Part shown: piece after piece, positions 43,390-52,800 of the stretch
How the letters are laid out: every line of letters begins with the position of its first letter
How positions within the stretch are numbered: the stretch's first letter is position 1
Assembly: GCF_900188225.1 (NCBI RefSeq)
Contig: NZ_FZOC01000001.1
Span: 743,067 to 807,066, forward strand
Length of the DNA: 64,000 bases
Reading direction: 5' to 3'
DNA from: Humidesulfovibrio mexicanus
GTDB lineage: Bacteria > Desulfobacterota > Desulfovibrionia > Desulfovibrionales > Desulfovibrionaceae
Made by a program: the position numbers and the translations under genes
Notes under the pieces: generated by a model
Seen by the model: the letters and a program-made list of their open reading frames with translations, nothing else
Told to the model about the DNA's origin: nothing
Database searches by the model: none

Positions 43390-43417
43390 AGCGGAGGGGG
43401 CTTCGTCCCCCGCCGCT
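43390..43417 (+). terminator. possible terminator hairpin after the coo operon
   Basis: AGCGG-A-GGGGG pairs with CCCCC-G-CCGCT across a CTTCG loop, a stable stem with one internal mismatch. No T run follows, so it may stabilise the mRNA end rather than terminate alone. Confidence 0.4.
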
Positions 43418-43485
43418 CCTCCCAGGCCCGCGTTCTCAAATTGAATGACACGGATTCTCATTTCTCGTGCGCGCCCACAGCAACG

Positions 43486-43518
43486 AAAAAGGGCTTGCGA
43501 ATCGCTTCGCAAGCCCTT
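43486..43518 (-). terminator. terminator downstream of the tRNA-Ala 3' remnant
   Basis: A 13-base perfect stem (43489-43501 with 43506-43518), four-base loop, and five T on the minus strand (43490-43486). It is placed to end transcription from a minus-strand tRNA whose 3' end is at 43531. Confidence 0.8.
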
Positions 43519-43530
43519 GCTTTTCTTGAG

Positions 43531-43582
43531 TGGTGGAGCTGGAGGGAATTGAACCCACGGCCTCTTGAATGCCATTCAAGCA
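43531..43582 (-). other. 3' half of a tRNA-Ala(GGC) gene, left attachment-site remnant
   Basis: On the minus strand the sequence gives the anticodon stem-loop CTTGA-ATGGCAT-TCAAG (anticodon GGC, Ala), a variable AGAGG, a T arm with GGTTCAATTCC and the acceptor end AGCTCCACCA. One T-stem pair is mismatched. The 5' half (D arm and 5' acceptor strand) is absent; sequence diverges upstream of the anticodon stem at 43583. This is what integration into the 3' half of a tRNA gene leaves at the far end of an island. Confidence 0.75.
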
Positions 43583-43625
43583 GGGCACTATGCATGCTCC
43601 GAAATAATTGGTTAATTTTTTGAAT

Positions 43626-43678
43626 GCACTACAAAAATACGACCTTTCCGGGACTTTTGTAGTGCGGATTTGTAGTGC
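43626..43678. repeat. three copies of TTTGTAGTGC near the left att site
   Basis: One inverted copy (43626-43637) and two direct copies (43655-43665 and 43669-43678). Spacing and closeness to the tRNA remnant fit arm-type integrase or excisionase binding sites. The rest of 43583-43791 contains no visible gene. Confidence 0.5.
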
Positions 43679-43791
43679 AAAGGGAGGGCGTTCCACGTGT
43701 TTCATGTGCCGCAGACGTCATCTGAAGTCGACGCCCTTCAAACAGGGAAATAAGAAGCCGACACCATGTTGTCCGTGCCTTGAGACACCTC

Positions 43792-46700
43792 CTATTTCAA
43801 CACCAAGTTTTCTCCATCCCTTTCTATGTCGCCAGCCAGCGCCAGCAGAGTCACGCCCTTCTGCATGTGCGCGCGGACATTCTGCGTCACGCGTCTGAAG
43901 CCCAGAAGGCGGGCGGTTTCCTGCTCCAGGACATCGCGCGAGGCCGAGATGTGCTGACGAAGCACGTGGCGGGCGGCGTTGGCGATCTCCTCCGGCGGAA
44001 TCTCGCCGGGGTCGCGCTGGCTCTCCTCGCTGCCTCCCGGAATCCTGAATCCCGTGTAGGCATCAGGAGGGGTCTGTCTCTCCCAAAGGAATGTTTCGTC
44101 CTTGCCACGGCGAACCAGGACATCGCTCGTGTTCTTGGCCACGCCGAGCACCCGCTCCTTGCACTTCTCCGTTGCTTTGGTGAAGCCCCAGCGCGCGGCG
44201 ACGCGCCGCGTGAGCAACGTCAGGCTCATGGGCGCCTCGCGCTCCATGACCTCCAGCAGGGCCTGCCGAATCTGCGGTGTGCTCTGGGGCTGGTAGTATT
44301 CCTCCTGGGTGCCGAAGACGAGGGGCGCAAAGCTGGGCCTGTATTTCTCTAGGCTCTCGTCTGGAGTCGGCCTCATGGCCTGTCCCGCGGCCGGAGCGCT
44401 GGCGAACTGCTGTGCGCAAGCCTCGGGCACAACGAAGGCCGGGGGGGGACACGCCTCAGGCTCCTCCTGCTTTTCCGCCCGGCGGCGCAGCGCCTCCTCT
44501 ATTGCAGCCTCCACCTTGGCCAGGGCGGCCTGCGCGTTCTGCCACCAGTCCGTGGACCAGATGCGGGCGATCTCCCAGCCCAGCCCGCGCAGCACCATTT
44601 CCCGCAACCTGTCGCGGTCGCGGGCGTTGCGTGAGCGGTGGTAATTGGCCCCGTCGCATTCAATGCCCAGGAGATAGCGGTCCGGACACTCCGGGTCCAC
44701 CACGGCCAAGTCGATGCGGTAGCCGGAGCAGCCCACCTGGGCATGTACCGTGTGCCCCTTGGCTCGCAGGGCTTCGCAGACCTGCTGCTCAAAGGGCGAG
44801 TCGAAGTCTGCCGAGGGGTCGCGGGAGATGGCCTCGCGGATCGCCGCCATGCCGCGTTCCGCATATTCCATGTAGCATTTCAAGTCCTGCACGCCCCTGG
44901 CCCGTGTGCGCGCCAGGTCAATCTGCTCCGGCTTGAGCGAGGAGAACAGGACCACTTCCTTGCGTGCGCGGGTCACCGCCACGTTGAGCCGCCGCTCGCC
45001 ACCGTCGCGGTTGAGCGGACCGAAGCTCATGCTCACCTTGCCTGCGGCGTCCGGGCCATAGCCCACGGAGAAGAAGATGGCGTCGCGCTCGTCGCCCTGG
45101 ACGTTCTCCAGGTTCTTGATGAACACCCGATCCGGATTCTCGGGGTCGAAGAAGCGTTCAATCTCCGGGTGGTTCCTGCGCTCGACTTCCAACAGGTCGG
45201 CGATGAGGTCGCGCTGGGCCTGGCTGAAGGTCACCACGCCGATGCTCACCGAGGAAAGCACGGGGTCGAGCAGGCGCCGGACCATCTCGCTTACCAACGC
45301 CTCGGCCTCTATGCGGTTCGTGCGGGACTTGGACTTGTCGTAGACACCCGGCACGTGGCGGAAGCTCACGCCCTGCTCCAGGTGCGGAGAGGGGAACGTC
45401 AGTAGGCTGTTGTCGTAGTAGTGGTGGTTGCTGAAGGCGATGAGTCCCTCGTTGCGGCTACGGTAGTGCCAACGCAGGTGCAATTGCGGCAGTCTGGCCG
45501 CGAGGCATTCGTCCAGGATGCTCTCCTGGTCCGCCACGATTTCGTCATCCATGTCGATCTCGTCATCCTCGCGCTGGAAGAAGCTCGTGGGTGGCAGCTG
45601 CTTGGGGTCGCCCACGATGATGGCCTGTCGTCCGCGTGCGATGGCGCCCACGGCGTCCCACACGGGAATCTGTGAGGCCTCGTCAAAGACCACGAGGTCG
45701 AAGGGGGTCTGCCCGGCGTCCATGTACTGGGCGATGGACATGGGGCTCATGAGCAGGCAGGGCTTGAGCCGGGGCAGGAGGTTGGGAATCTTCTGCACCA
45801 GGGCGCGAATGGACATGTGGCTGCGCTGCCGCCGAAGCTGACCGCTCAGGACGCCCATTTCTGACTCGCTGTTAGCCGCTGCCCCGGCGATGGGCACACG
45901 GGCGGACAGGCGCGCATGGATTTCGGCCTGCGTCAGCTTGGTGTAGCGCTCGTCCGTGTCGCGGAACTGCCGGATCTTGTCCTCGAAGCCGGTGCTGAAG
46001 AAATTGCGCAGCACGGGCTCGGCGTGGACGACGCTTTCTACCCACCACTGGTAGTAACCGCGCTGGAACACGGGCTCGGCCTGTTCCGGCGTGATGCGTC
46101 CCTGCTCCAAGGCCAGCACCAAGGGCTTCAGACCAATATCCAGGGCCTCGTGGCGGGCCTTGCGCCACTGGCACCAGAGACGGAATTTGCCGAGGTGTTC
46201 GGTCAGCAAGGCAGCCCGGCTGACGATGCGTTCCAGGGACAACGCCTCGCCCGAGGCGGAGGCGAGGGAGACGCCCTTGCCGAAGCCCAGCAACCCGTCC
46301 AAGCGCTCCACGGCCTGGCGGAAACCCTTGCGGGCGGAAGAGTATGCTTCGACACCTGCGCAGAGACGGTCATAGTCGTTCCACAGCGTGGCGGCCCAGA
46401 TGCGCTGAATGCCCGCTACGCCGCGCCCGGACAGGTTGGCGGCCTTGACGGCCTTGGCCCGGAGTGCCGTGGCCCGCGTCGAGAGCGTTTCCAGCTCCGC
46501 GTCCGTGATCTGACCCTCGGCCCAGGCAGAGCCAAGGATGCGGGCACCGGCATCGGATACGGCCTTCCACTGGCTTTCCAACTCACGCAACTCGCGGGCC
46601 TGGGCCAGGATGGACTCATAGCGGTCCGTGGCTGGCGCTTGCCCGCTCTTGGACACGGGACGCAGCGTCTTGGCGATGGCCCTGTTCTTGAACCAACGTC

Positions 46701-49668
46701 CCAGGCCCCAGCTGGCCTTGGCGGCCAAGTGCAGCGCGGCCAAGGCGTCCAGGTCGAGGGCGATGAGCTCCGGCGTGAATGCCGCGCCGAGGGACTCCCA
46801 CAATGCCTTGCGACGGCGGCTCTTGCGCACCAGTTCGTCGATCTCCGAGCGCAGCGTGGGCCAGTCGGCGGCTTCGAGCAAGGGGGCTGGCGGACGCGGC
46901 TGTGCCGTCAGGCTTTGGCCCAGCTCCTCGTATTCGTTGAGGCGGGCGGGCTGGAGCTGCCCGATGCCGAGCAGCGGCAGCAGCGCGTTCGCCGAACGTT
47001 CAAGCTCGCCCACAACCACGGGTACGCTCTCCAAGGCCTCCTGGACCTCACGCTGTACCACCGGGCTCCAGTCCTCGCAGGCGACGCCCTCCCAGGGATG
47101 TCCGGCAGGGGTCCCGATGGCGCCTGAGGTGAGTGCCAATTGACGGGAGGCTTGATTCAGGCGCTCAAGAAGAGGCTGGTCGATGGCCTCCGGCGAGGAC
47201 CAGGACAGGGCCACATGCAGCACGTCCGTAAGTCCGATGAGCTTGGACAGGCCTTGGAAGGCGGTTTCGCCGGAGCCCTGGACCTTGTGCAGAGCCTGAA
47301 CATACTCGTTCAACTCCGCGCGCAGGGCGGCCAGACGCTCGGCTTCGCGCCGCCAGTGCTCGGAATCGAAGGTGGACGGGCCGGTGAGGGATTGGCCGAG
47401 CTGCTTGATGACCTCCTGCTTGCTGCTTTTGTTCGAGTGCAGTTCCAGGCAGAAATTCCCCAGTCCGCACTGGGCCAGGCGGTCGCGCACCACTGTGAGT
47501 GCGGCCATCTTTTCCGAAACGAAGAGCACGGATTTTCCGCAGGCCAGGCAGTGGGCGATGAGGTTGGTGATGGTCTGGGATTTGCCTGTGCCCGGAGGTC
47601 CATGCAGCACGAAGCTCTTGCCTTCTGCGGCGGCGTACACAGCCGCCAACTGCGAGGAGTCGGTCAGCACCGGGCAGAAGGTTTCCGTGGGCGAGTGGGA
47701 GTGGTCCAGCCGGTCGGCGTCGGGGAAGCCCCCGGAGTCCGGGAAGGGCAGGTCCGGCGTGTTGACTAGGTGGGACACGATGGAATTTTTAAGCAGCTCC
47801 TCGGTGCGTTCCTCAAGGTCCCGCCACATAAGGAACTTGGCGAAGGAGAAGAAGCCCAGGCAGGCGTTTTCCACAATCTCCCAGCGGTCGATCTTCTTTA
47901 CGGCCTCGCGGAAGGTGCTCAGGATGAACGGCACGTCAACGCCGTGGTCGTCCTGGGGCACGGGGTCCATGCTGGGCAGGGTGAGCTGGAAGTCCTTGGA
48001 CAGAAGCTCCAGCAGGGTGGTGTTGATGCGGGCCTCGTCGTCGCGCTTGCGCAGGCGGAAGCCCTCCAGGGCCGAACCGCGCATGACCTCCACGGGTACA
48101 AGAATGAGCGGCGCGAGCAGGCGCTTTTGGCTGGCCGGGGTCTCGTACCAGGCCAGAAAGCCCAGGGCGAGGTACAGGGTGCTGGCCCCGCCTTCTTCCA
48201 TTTGCAGGGTGGCTTCGCGATAGATCTCCAGCATCTGGCGCGACAGCCTGTCGCGTCCGGCCTCGGCGCGCAGGCGTCTGGCCTTGAATTCTTCCTGCAG
48301 CACCACCTTGCGGGCGTCGTCGCCCGTTCTGCGGCGGAACACCTCGGCGCTGCGCGGATCGTCCTCGGCGAATTCGTTCGGGTTGGCCAGAACCTCGAAT
48401 TTGTCGCCATCGGCGAGCGCGTCCTCCAGTGTGGCGATGTCCGGGCAGAGGATTTTCACGGCCTTGTTGGTGAACTTGAAGTTCAGCAGCTTGTTGCGGA
48501 GCGAAAGGTCGAGCAGCTTTCGCTTCCAGCGGTCCAGGCGCGTGGCCGGGGTCTCTGGTTGCTCCTCTGGTTGAGTGTCGGGCCGCACCGCCCCTTCCAC
48601 CAGCGAGAGGTCGGGGGGTAAAGCCGCCCCGTCTGCCGCCTGCCCGGAATTTGCGCGCTCCGCCCCGCCAAGTGTGCCCCGCAGCGGCAGAGGACGGATG
48701 GCGGCCTTGCGGCACCTTGCCACATCCACCACGCAGACGAAGTCCTGCTCGCTCTCAAGTTTGGCCTTGCCCAACTGCACGGCGAGATTGAAGTCGTTTG
48801 GCGGCGCGGAAGTGAGCGTTGTCGCCTCCACAAGGCAGATCTCAGCAAGCTCGGCGCGCTTGCGCAGCCGCAGCACATCATCGCCCACCACATCGGGGAA
48901 GGTCTCCTCCACCAGCCAGAACCCGGCGAAGGCGTGCCCCTTGGTGAAGACCACGAGGGGATGGAGCCCGGCCTGCTCGAAACAGGAGGCCAGGAACAGG
49001 GCAAGGTCCAGGCAGGTGCCCAGGCCGTTCTCCAGGATGCGCTCGGCCAGGCGCACCTTCTGCCCGGCCTGCTCGAAGCTGGCCGGCGGCGAGATGTATT
49101 TGAGCCCACGCCGGCGGATGGCCTCGTAGATGGCGCCGCCCTGCCGGAGCGCGTCCTGCTTTTTCTTCGTCTGGTAGGCGCAGAGCGAGGCCCCGCGCTC
49201 CCAGCCGGAAAGAATGCCGGCGGCGTCGGCCAGAATGCCCTCCACCACCGGGTGATTCGGGGTGACAAAGGCCGCCAGCACCTCGGGCAGGGAGCGCAGG
49301 CCACTCCATTCGTCGTAGGCCAGCACGTCGATGCGCGCCGTCTCTTGCTTCAACTCCTGGCCGGAGGCGCTGACAGACACAGTGATGGTTCCGGCCACGC
49401 GCTCGGTGAGTTCCGCCAGGAACTTGGGCGAAAGTTGCAAGGGAACATGGCCGAAGGCATATGAGGCCCCCGGCTCCAGGCTGGTGACGCGCCCCTCCCA
49501 CGTGCTCGCGAAGTCAGGCTCGACCTCAACGCGGACCAGCACATCCTTCAGGCACTCGCCGCCAGAATTGGTCAGGCGGAGCTGCTTGATGACCGGGACG
49601 TCATTCTGCTGGAGGGCATAGTTGACCGTGGGGTCGTGGATGAGTTCAAGGTCAAGCGCTTCCGGCAT
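43792..49668 (-). CDS. giant helicase-nuclease (transglutaminase-like, DUF4011, SF1 helicase, PD-(D/E)xK, DUF3320)
   Basis: 1,958 residues from the ATG at 49668 (AGGAG upstream). Modules in order: N-terminal beta-rich region; a transglutaminase-like segment with C219 (NGLGTCLDLALFLAS) and H245 (KGHAFAGFWLV); DUF4011 from about 377 (RLDRWKRKLLDLSLRNKLLN); SF1 helicase with Walker A GPPGTGKS 690-697, Walker B FDEAS 1328-1332, motif III GDPKQLPP 1353-1360 and motif VI LNVAVTRARK 1561-1570; a Vsr/DUF559-like nuclease with D1653 (YRIDLAVVD) and E1670 (LGIECDG); and a C-terminal DUF3320 with winged-helix-like ends. Large proteins of this build are known in bacterial defence islands. It diverges from the NTPase gene with 192 bases between them. 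All catalytic motifs look intact. Confidence 0.88.
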   Translation of the reverse strand: MPEALDLELIHDPTVNYALQQNDVPVIKQLRLTNSGGECLKDVLVRVEVEPDFASTWEGRVTSLEPGASYAFGHVPLQLSPKFLAELTERVAGTITVSVSASGQELKQETARIDVLAYDEWSGLRSLPEVLAAFVTPNHPVVEGILADAAGILSGWERGASLCAYQTKKKQDALRQGGAIYEAIRRRGLKYISPPASFEQAGQKVRLAERILENGLGTCLDLALFLASCFEQAGLHPLVVFTKGHAFAGFWLVEETFPDVVGDDVLRLRKRAELAEICLVEATTLTSAPPNDFNLAVQLGKAKLESEQDFVCVVDVARCRKAAIRPLPLRGTLGGAERANSGQAADGAALPPDLSLVEGAVRPDTQPEEQPETPATRLDRWKRKLLDLSLRNKLLNFKFTNKAVKILCPDIATLEDALADGDKFEVLANPNEFAEDDPRSAEVFRRRTGDDARKVVLQEEFKARRLRAEAGRDRLSRQMLEIYREATLQMEEGGASTLYLALGFLAWYETPASQKRLLAPLILVPVEVMRGSALEGFRLRKRDDEARINTTLLELLSKDFQLTLPSMDPVPQDDHGVDVPFILSTFREAVKKIDRWEIVENACLGFFSFAKFLMWRDLEERTEELLKNSIVSHLVNTPDLPFPDSGGFPDADRLDHSHSPTETFCPVLTDSSQLAAVYAAAEGKSFVLHGPPGTGKSQTITNLIAHCLACGKSVLFVSEKMAALTVVRDRLAQCGLGNFCLELHSNKSSKQEVIKQLGQSLTGPSTFDSEHWRREAERLAALRAELNEYVQALHKVQGSGETAFQGLSKLIGLTDVLHVALSWSSPEAIDQPLLERLNQASRQLALTSGAIGTPAGHPWEGVACEDWSPVVQREVQEALESVPVVVGELERSANALLPLLGIGQLQPARLNEYEELGQSLTAQPRPPAPLLEAADWPTLRSEIDELVRKSRRRKALWESLGAAFTPELIALDLDALAALHLAAKASWGLGRWFKNRAIAKTLRPVSKSGQAPATDRYESILAQARELRELESQWKAVSDAGARILGSAWAEGQITDAELETLSTRATALRAKAVKAANLSGRGVAGIQRIWAATLWNDYDRLCAGVEAYSSARKGFRQAVERLDGLLGFGKGVSLASASGEALSLERIVSRAALLTEHLGKFRLWCQWRKARHEALDIGLKPLVLALEQGRITPEQAEPVFQRGYYQWWVESVVHAEPVLRNFFSTGFEDKIRQFRDTDERYTKLTQAEIHARLSARVPIAGAAANSESEMGVLSGQLRRQRSHMSIRALVQKIPNLLPRLKPCLLMSPMSIAQYMDAGQTPFDLVVFDEASQIPVWDAVGAIARGRQAIIVGDPKQLPPTSFFQREDDEIDMDDEIVADQESILDECLAARLPQLHLRWHYRSRNEGLIAFSNHHYYDNSLLTFPSPHLEQGVSFRHVPGVYDKSKSRTNRIEAEALVSEMVRRLLDPVLSSVSIGVVTFSQAQRDLIADLLEVERRNHPEIERFFDPENPDRVFIKNLENVQGDERDAIFFSVGYGPDAAGKVSMSFGPLNRDGGERRLNVAVTRARKEVVLFSSLKPEQIDLARTRARGVQDLKCYMEYAERGMAAIREAISRDPSADFDSPFEQQVCEALRAKGHTVHAQVGCSGYRIDLAVVDPECPDRYLLGIECDGANYHRSRNARDRDRLREMVLRGLGWEIARIWSTDWWQNAQAALAKVEAAIEEALRRRAEKQEEPEACPPPAFVVPEACAQQFASAPAAGQAMRPTPDESLEKYRPSFAPLVFGTQEEYYQPQSTPQIRQALLEVMEREAPMSLTLLTRRVAARWGFTKATEKCKERVLGVAKNTSDVLVRRGKDETFLWERQTPPDAYTGFRIPGGSEESQRDPGEIPPEEIANAARHVLRQHISASRDVLEQETARLLGFRRVTQNVRAHMQKGVTLLALAGDIERDGENLVLK

Positions 49669-49860
49669 GGCGAGGCTCCTGTATGATTCGATAACGAAAC
49701 AGCTACGTACATGGCTCAATCACCGCAAGATGTCTAGCGGCGTGAATAAAATGTATGCTTTGGGCACCTTTGCATGGCATGGCAAAAGCCTGTATGGGCC
49801 AGTGAATGGCTTGTCCGATGCTTCAGCCATGGGCAGGCAATGCACGGAGGGGAAGGGATT

Positions 49861-52800
49861 ATGCTACTTGAGGCTGCTGTAGGCGCTGTTGTCGGAAAAT
49901 TGCTGGACGGTCTCCTCAAGCCGCTCATTGCAGGCCATGAAAGGAAACGTGTACAGGAAGCCTCCCAAGCTGCGTTGCGGCGCGCTGTCGCGGCATTTTC
50001 CAAACGCTATCCAGAACTGACCACCACGAGTGCTGATGAAGAATTCCATGAGCGCATCGTAGGTGTAGCCATGTTGAAGTTCCTCGCGCCAAGCCAAGCC
50101 CCTGAATCGGGGAAATTAGCCGAGGCCTACCATACACAAAACCCGCATGTGACGGTCCGGGAAGCGGCTACCGCATTCGACTGGCTACTCCAGGAGATCC
50201 ACGGTGAGTTAGCGAAAGAGCCGGAGCTAGCGGATTTAGTGCACCTACAGCACTGCACTGCTACCTTGAGGAACACAGAGACGCTCCTCCCCTTCGCAGC
50301 AGACACAAATAGCACGGTCCATGAAATTAGGCGGATGCTTGAACGGCCCCTTTTCTCACCCGAAGCCCTGCCGCGCATCCGAGAGGTGTTCGGGCGCAAG
50401 TCCGCAGCGTTGCTCGAATGGCCGCAGTCCCTCTGCACCGGGGACTGGATTGATCGCCCCGAGGAGCAAAAGCTGCACGATCTCCTGACGGATGAGGCGA
50501 CCCGTCTCACGTTGCTGCTCGGGCCAGCGGGGTGTGGCAAGTCTGCGCTCATGGCGCGCCTTGCCAACAAGATTCGGTCGCAAGGCACGACGTTCCTCGC
50601 TCTTAAGGCGGATACGTTGTCACGGGAGGTCGGCACGTTGGCCGCTTTGCAGACAGACCTGGGAATGCCGGAGCCTTTGGGCGCCTGCCTCCAACGGCTG
50701 GCGGATGAAGGGCCTGTTGTCCTGTTCGTGGATCAGCTGGACGCCTTGTGCGAATTGATGGTGACCCGGCATTCGGAGCGGCTTTCCGTGTTACTCAACG
50801 TCATCCGCGAAGCGTTTTTCCTGCGCCACCGCAATCTCAAGGTCATCGTCTCCACACGCACCTTCGAGGCCAAGCACGACAGGAGGTTGTGCGATCTCAT
50901 TGACTATGCCGAGCGCAAGGAGTCTCGCGAGGCGGTGGCCCGCGTCGAGTTGGGCGTGGTGCCGTGGGAGGCTGTCGAGGCCATTCTCACCCGGAGTGGA
51001 GTGGCGACACGAGGCTGGCCCGCAGAGCTTCGGCGCATGCTCACGACCCCGCAGCACTTGGACGTGTTTCTCAACTTCTTGAAGGATGCGCAGGACGTCT
51101 CGGCATTGACGGCTTACCCCCGGATGCTTGAGGAGGTCTGGCGACGCCACATCGAAGATGAGGAAGACTCCGCAGACCGGCAGGATTTGGTCATCGCCCT
51201 TGCCAAGGACCTTGCTGAAGATGAGGAGCTATGGGCGCCGGAGCTTCAATATTCTTCGAGGTGGTCAGGCGCCCTCAAAGGTCTCAAGTCCTCTGGCTTT
51301 CTGTGCACCGAAGGCTCCAAGGCGGTCCTCGGCTTCCGACATCAGACCCTGTTCGACTTCGCACGCTCAAAAGCGTTCCTGCGGCGCGAGGATTCGCTCT
51401 CGAATTACGTGTTGGGCAAGCAGACCAGCCTCTTTGTCCGGCCTATCCTTTGGAGCGCGTTGGGGCACCTTCGCGACGTGTGGCCGAAGCGCTACTGCGA
51501 AGAGTTCCGGAAGCTCTGGGGCGGAGTGGAGCGGAAGCATTTGCGCTTCCTTCTCATGGAATTCCTCGGCAGGCAGCAGGCCCCCATGCCGGAGGAACGC
51601 GGCTGGCTCCTGCCCTGTCTCGATGACCCGGCGCTTCAGGCCAAAGCCATGCAATCGATGGCGGGCAGCCACGGATGGTTTGACATCCTTGAGTCTGAGT
51701 TGTTGCCCCGCATGATGGCGGAGGGCGAAGCCAATGTCGGCCCCTGCCGCGTGCTACTGTTCGCAGCGCTTTCCTTTGCCCAGGCCCGCGTCGTTGCGCT
51801 GATCCGTCGGCAATGGCTTCCCCGCCCGGAGTTGGATAGTGAGACACTCTGGACGCTCCGGGATGCTCCGGCATGGGACGAGGCGACCATCAGCGTACTG
51901 GAAACCATCGTGGGGCGTATGGATGTCGCCGCCTGGCTCGTGGAGGACATCATCGGCAAAATTGCCAAGGTGGACCCCACTCGGGCGGCTACATTCCTGA
52001 AGACCCACCTAGACTTTGCCTTTGCGGAGATGGAGCGGGTGGAGAACCCGGAGTTTTCGGAGCTCCTGAAGGAGCGAGAAGGCTACTCCATCGTCAAGAC
52101 AGTTGGCGTACACCCCGTGGAGTTCTGCCGAGTGCTCTTCCCCTGGTTCATCCGTGTTCTTGAAAGGGTATCAACCTATGAATGGCGGGACCACAGGTAT
52201 CTTTGGCTTCAGTCCTTCCCGATAGATGAAGACCATGAACCCAGCCTGAAGAGTTACCCACTGCTCCATGCAATTCTAACGTCCATAACAGGCTATGCTC
52301 GAAAGGATTCCTCAGGATTCCTCGCACACTTGAAGGACTGGCAGATAAGTGACCGCATGTTGGTCCACCGCCTGCTCTGTCGAGGCTTGGCGCTTGTTGC
52401 TCCCCACTACCCGCAGGATGTATTGGCCTATCTCCTCGCGGATTCCCGGCGGCTCGCTGTAGGGAACATGCGTAATGCCTACTCCGGAACTCAAAGTGTT
52501 ATCAGAGCGTTGGTCCCAGCGCTATCCCCGGCAGAATGCCTGCAGCTGGAGCAGGCGATCTACGCATGGACGCCTCATCCTTCCCAGCCAGATGATGACA
52601 AGCAAAGGGAGACAGAACGCAAGGAGTGGAATGAAGAAACTCGGCTCAGACTGCTCAACGCGTTTCCAGAGGCTTCTCGGTCTCCTGCACTTCGGCGGAA
52701 AATTCTCGACAGGCTCGCGGCGCATGGGCCGGTGCGCGACGAAGACTCCTCCATGCGCAGTGGATGGATTGGTTCACCCGTGAGCGCCGAGGAGATGGCT

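Noticed and set aside
43626..43678. A short CRISPR array
   Set aside because: Only three ten-base repeats, one inverted, with unequal spacing and no cas genes.
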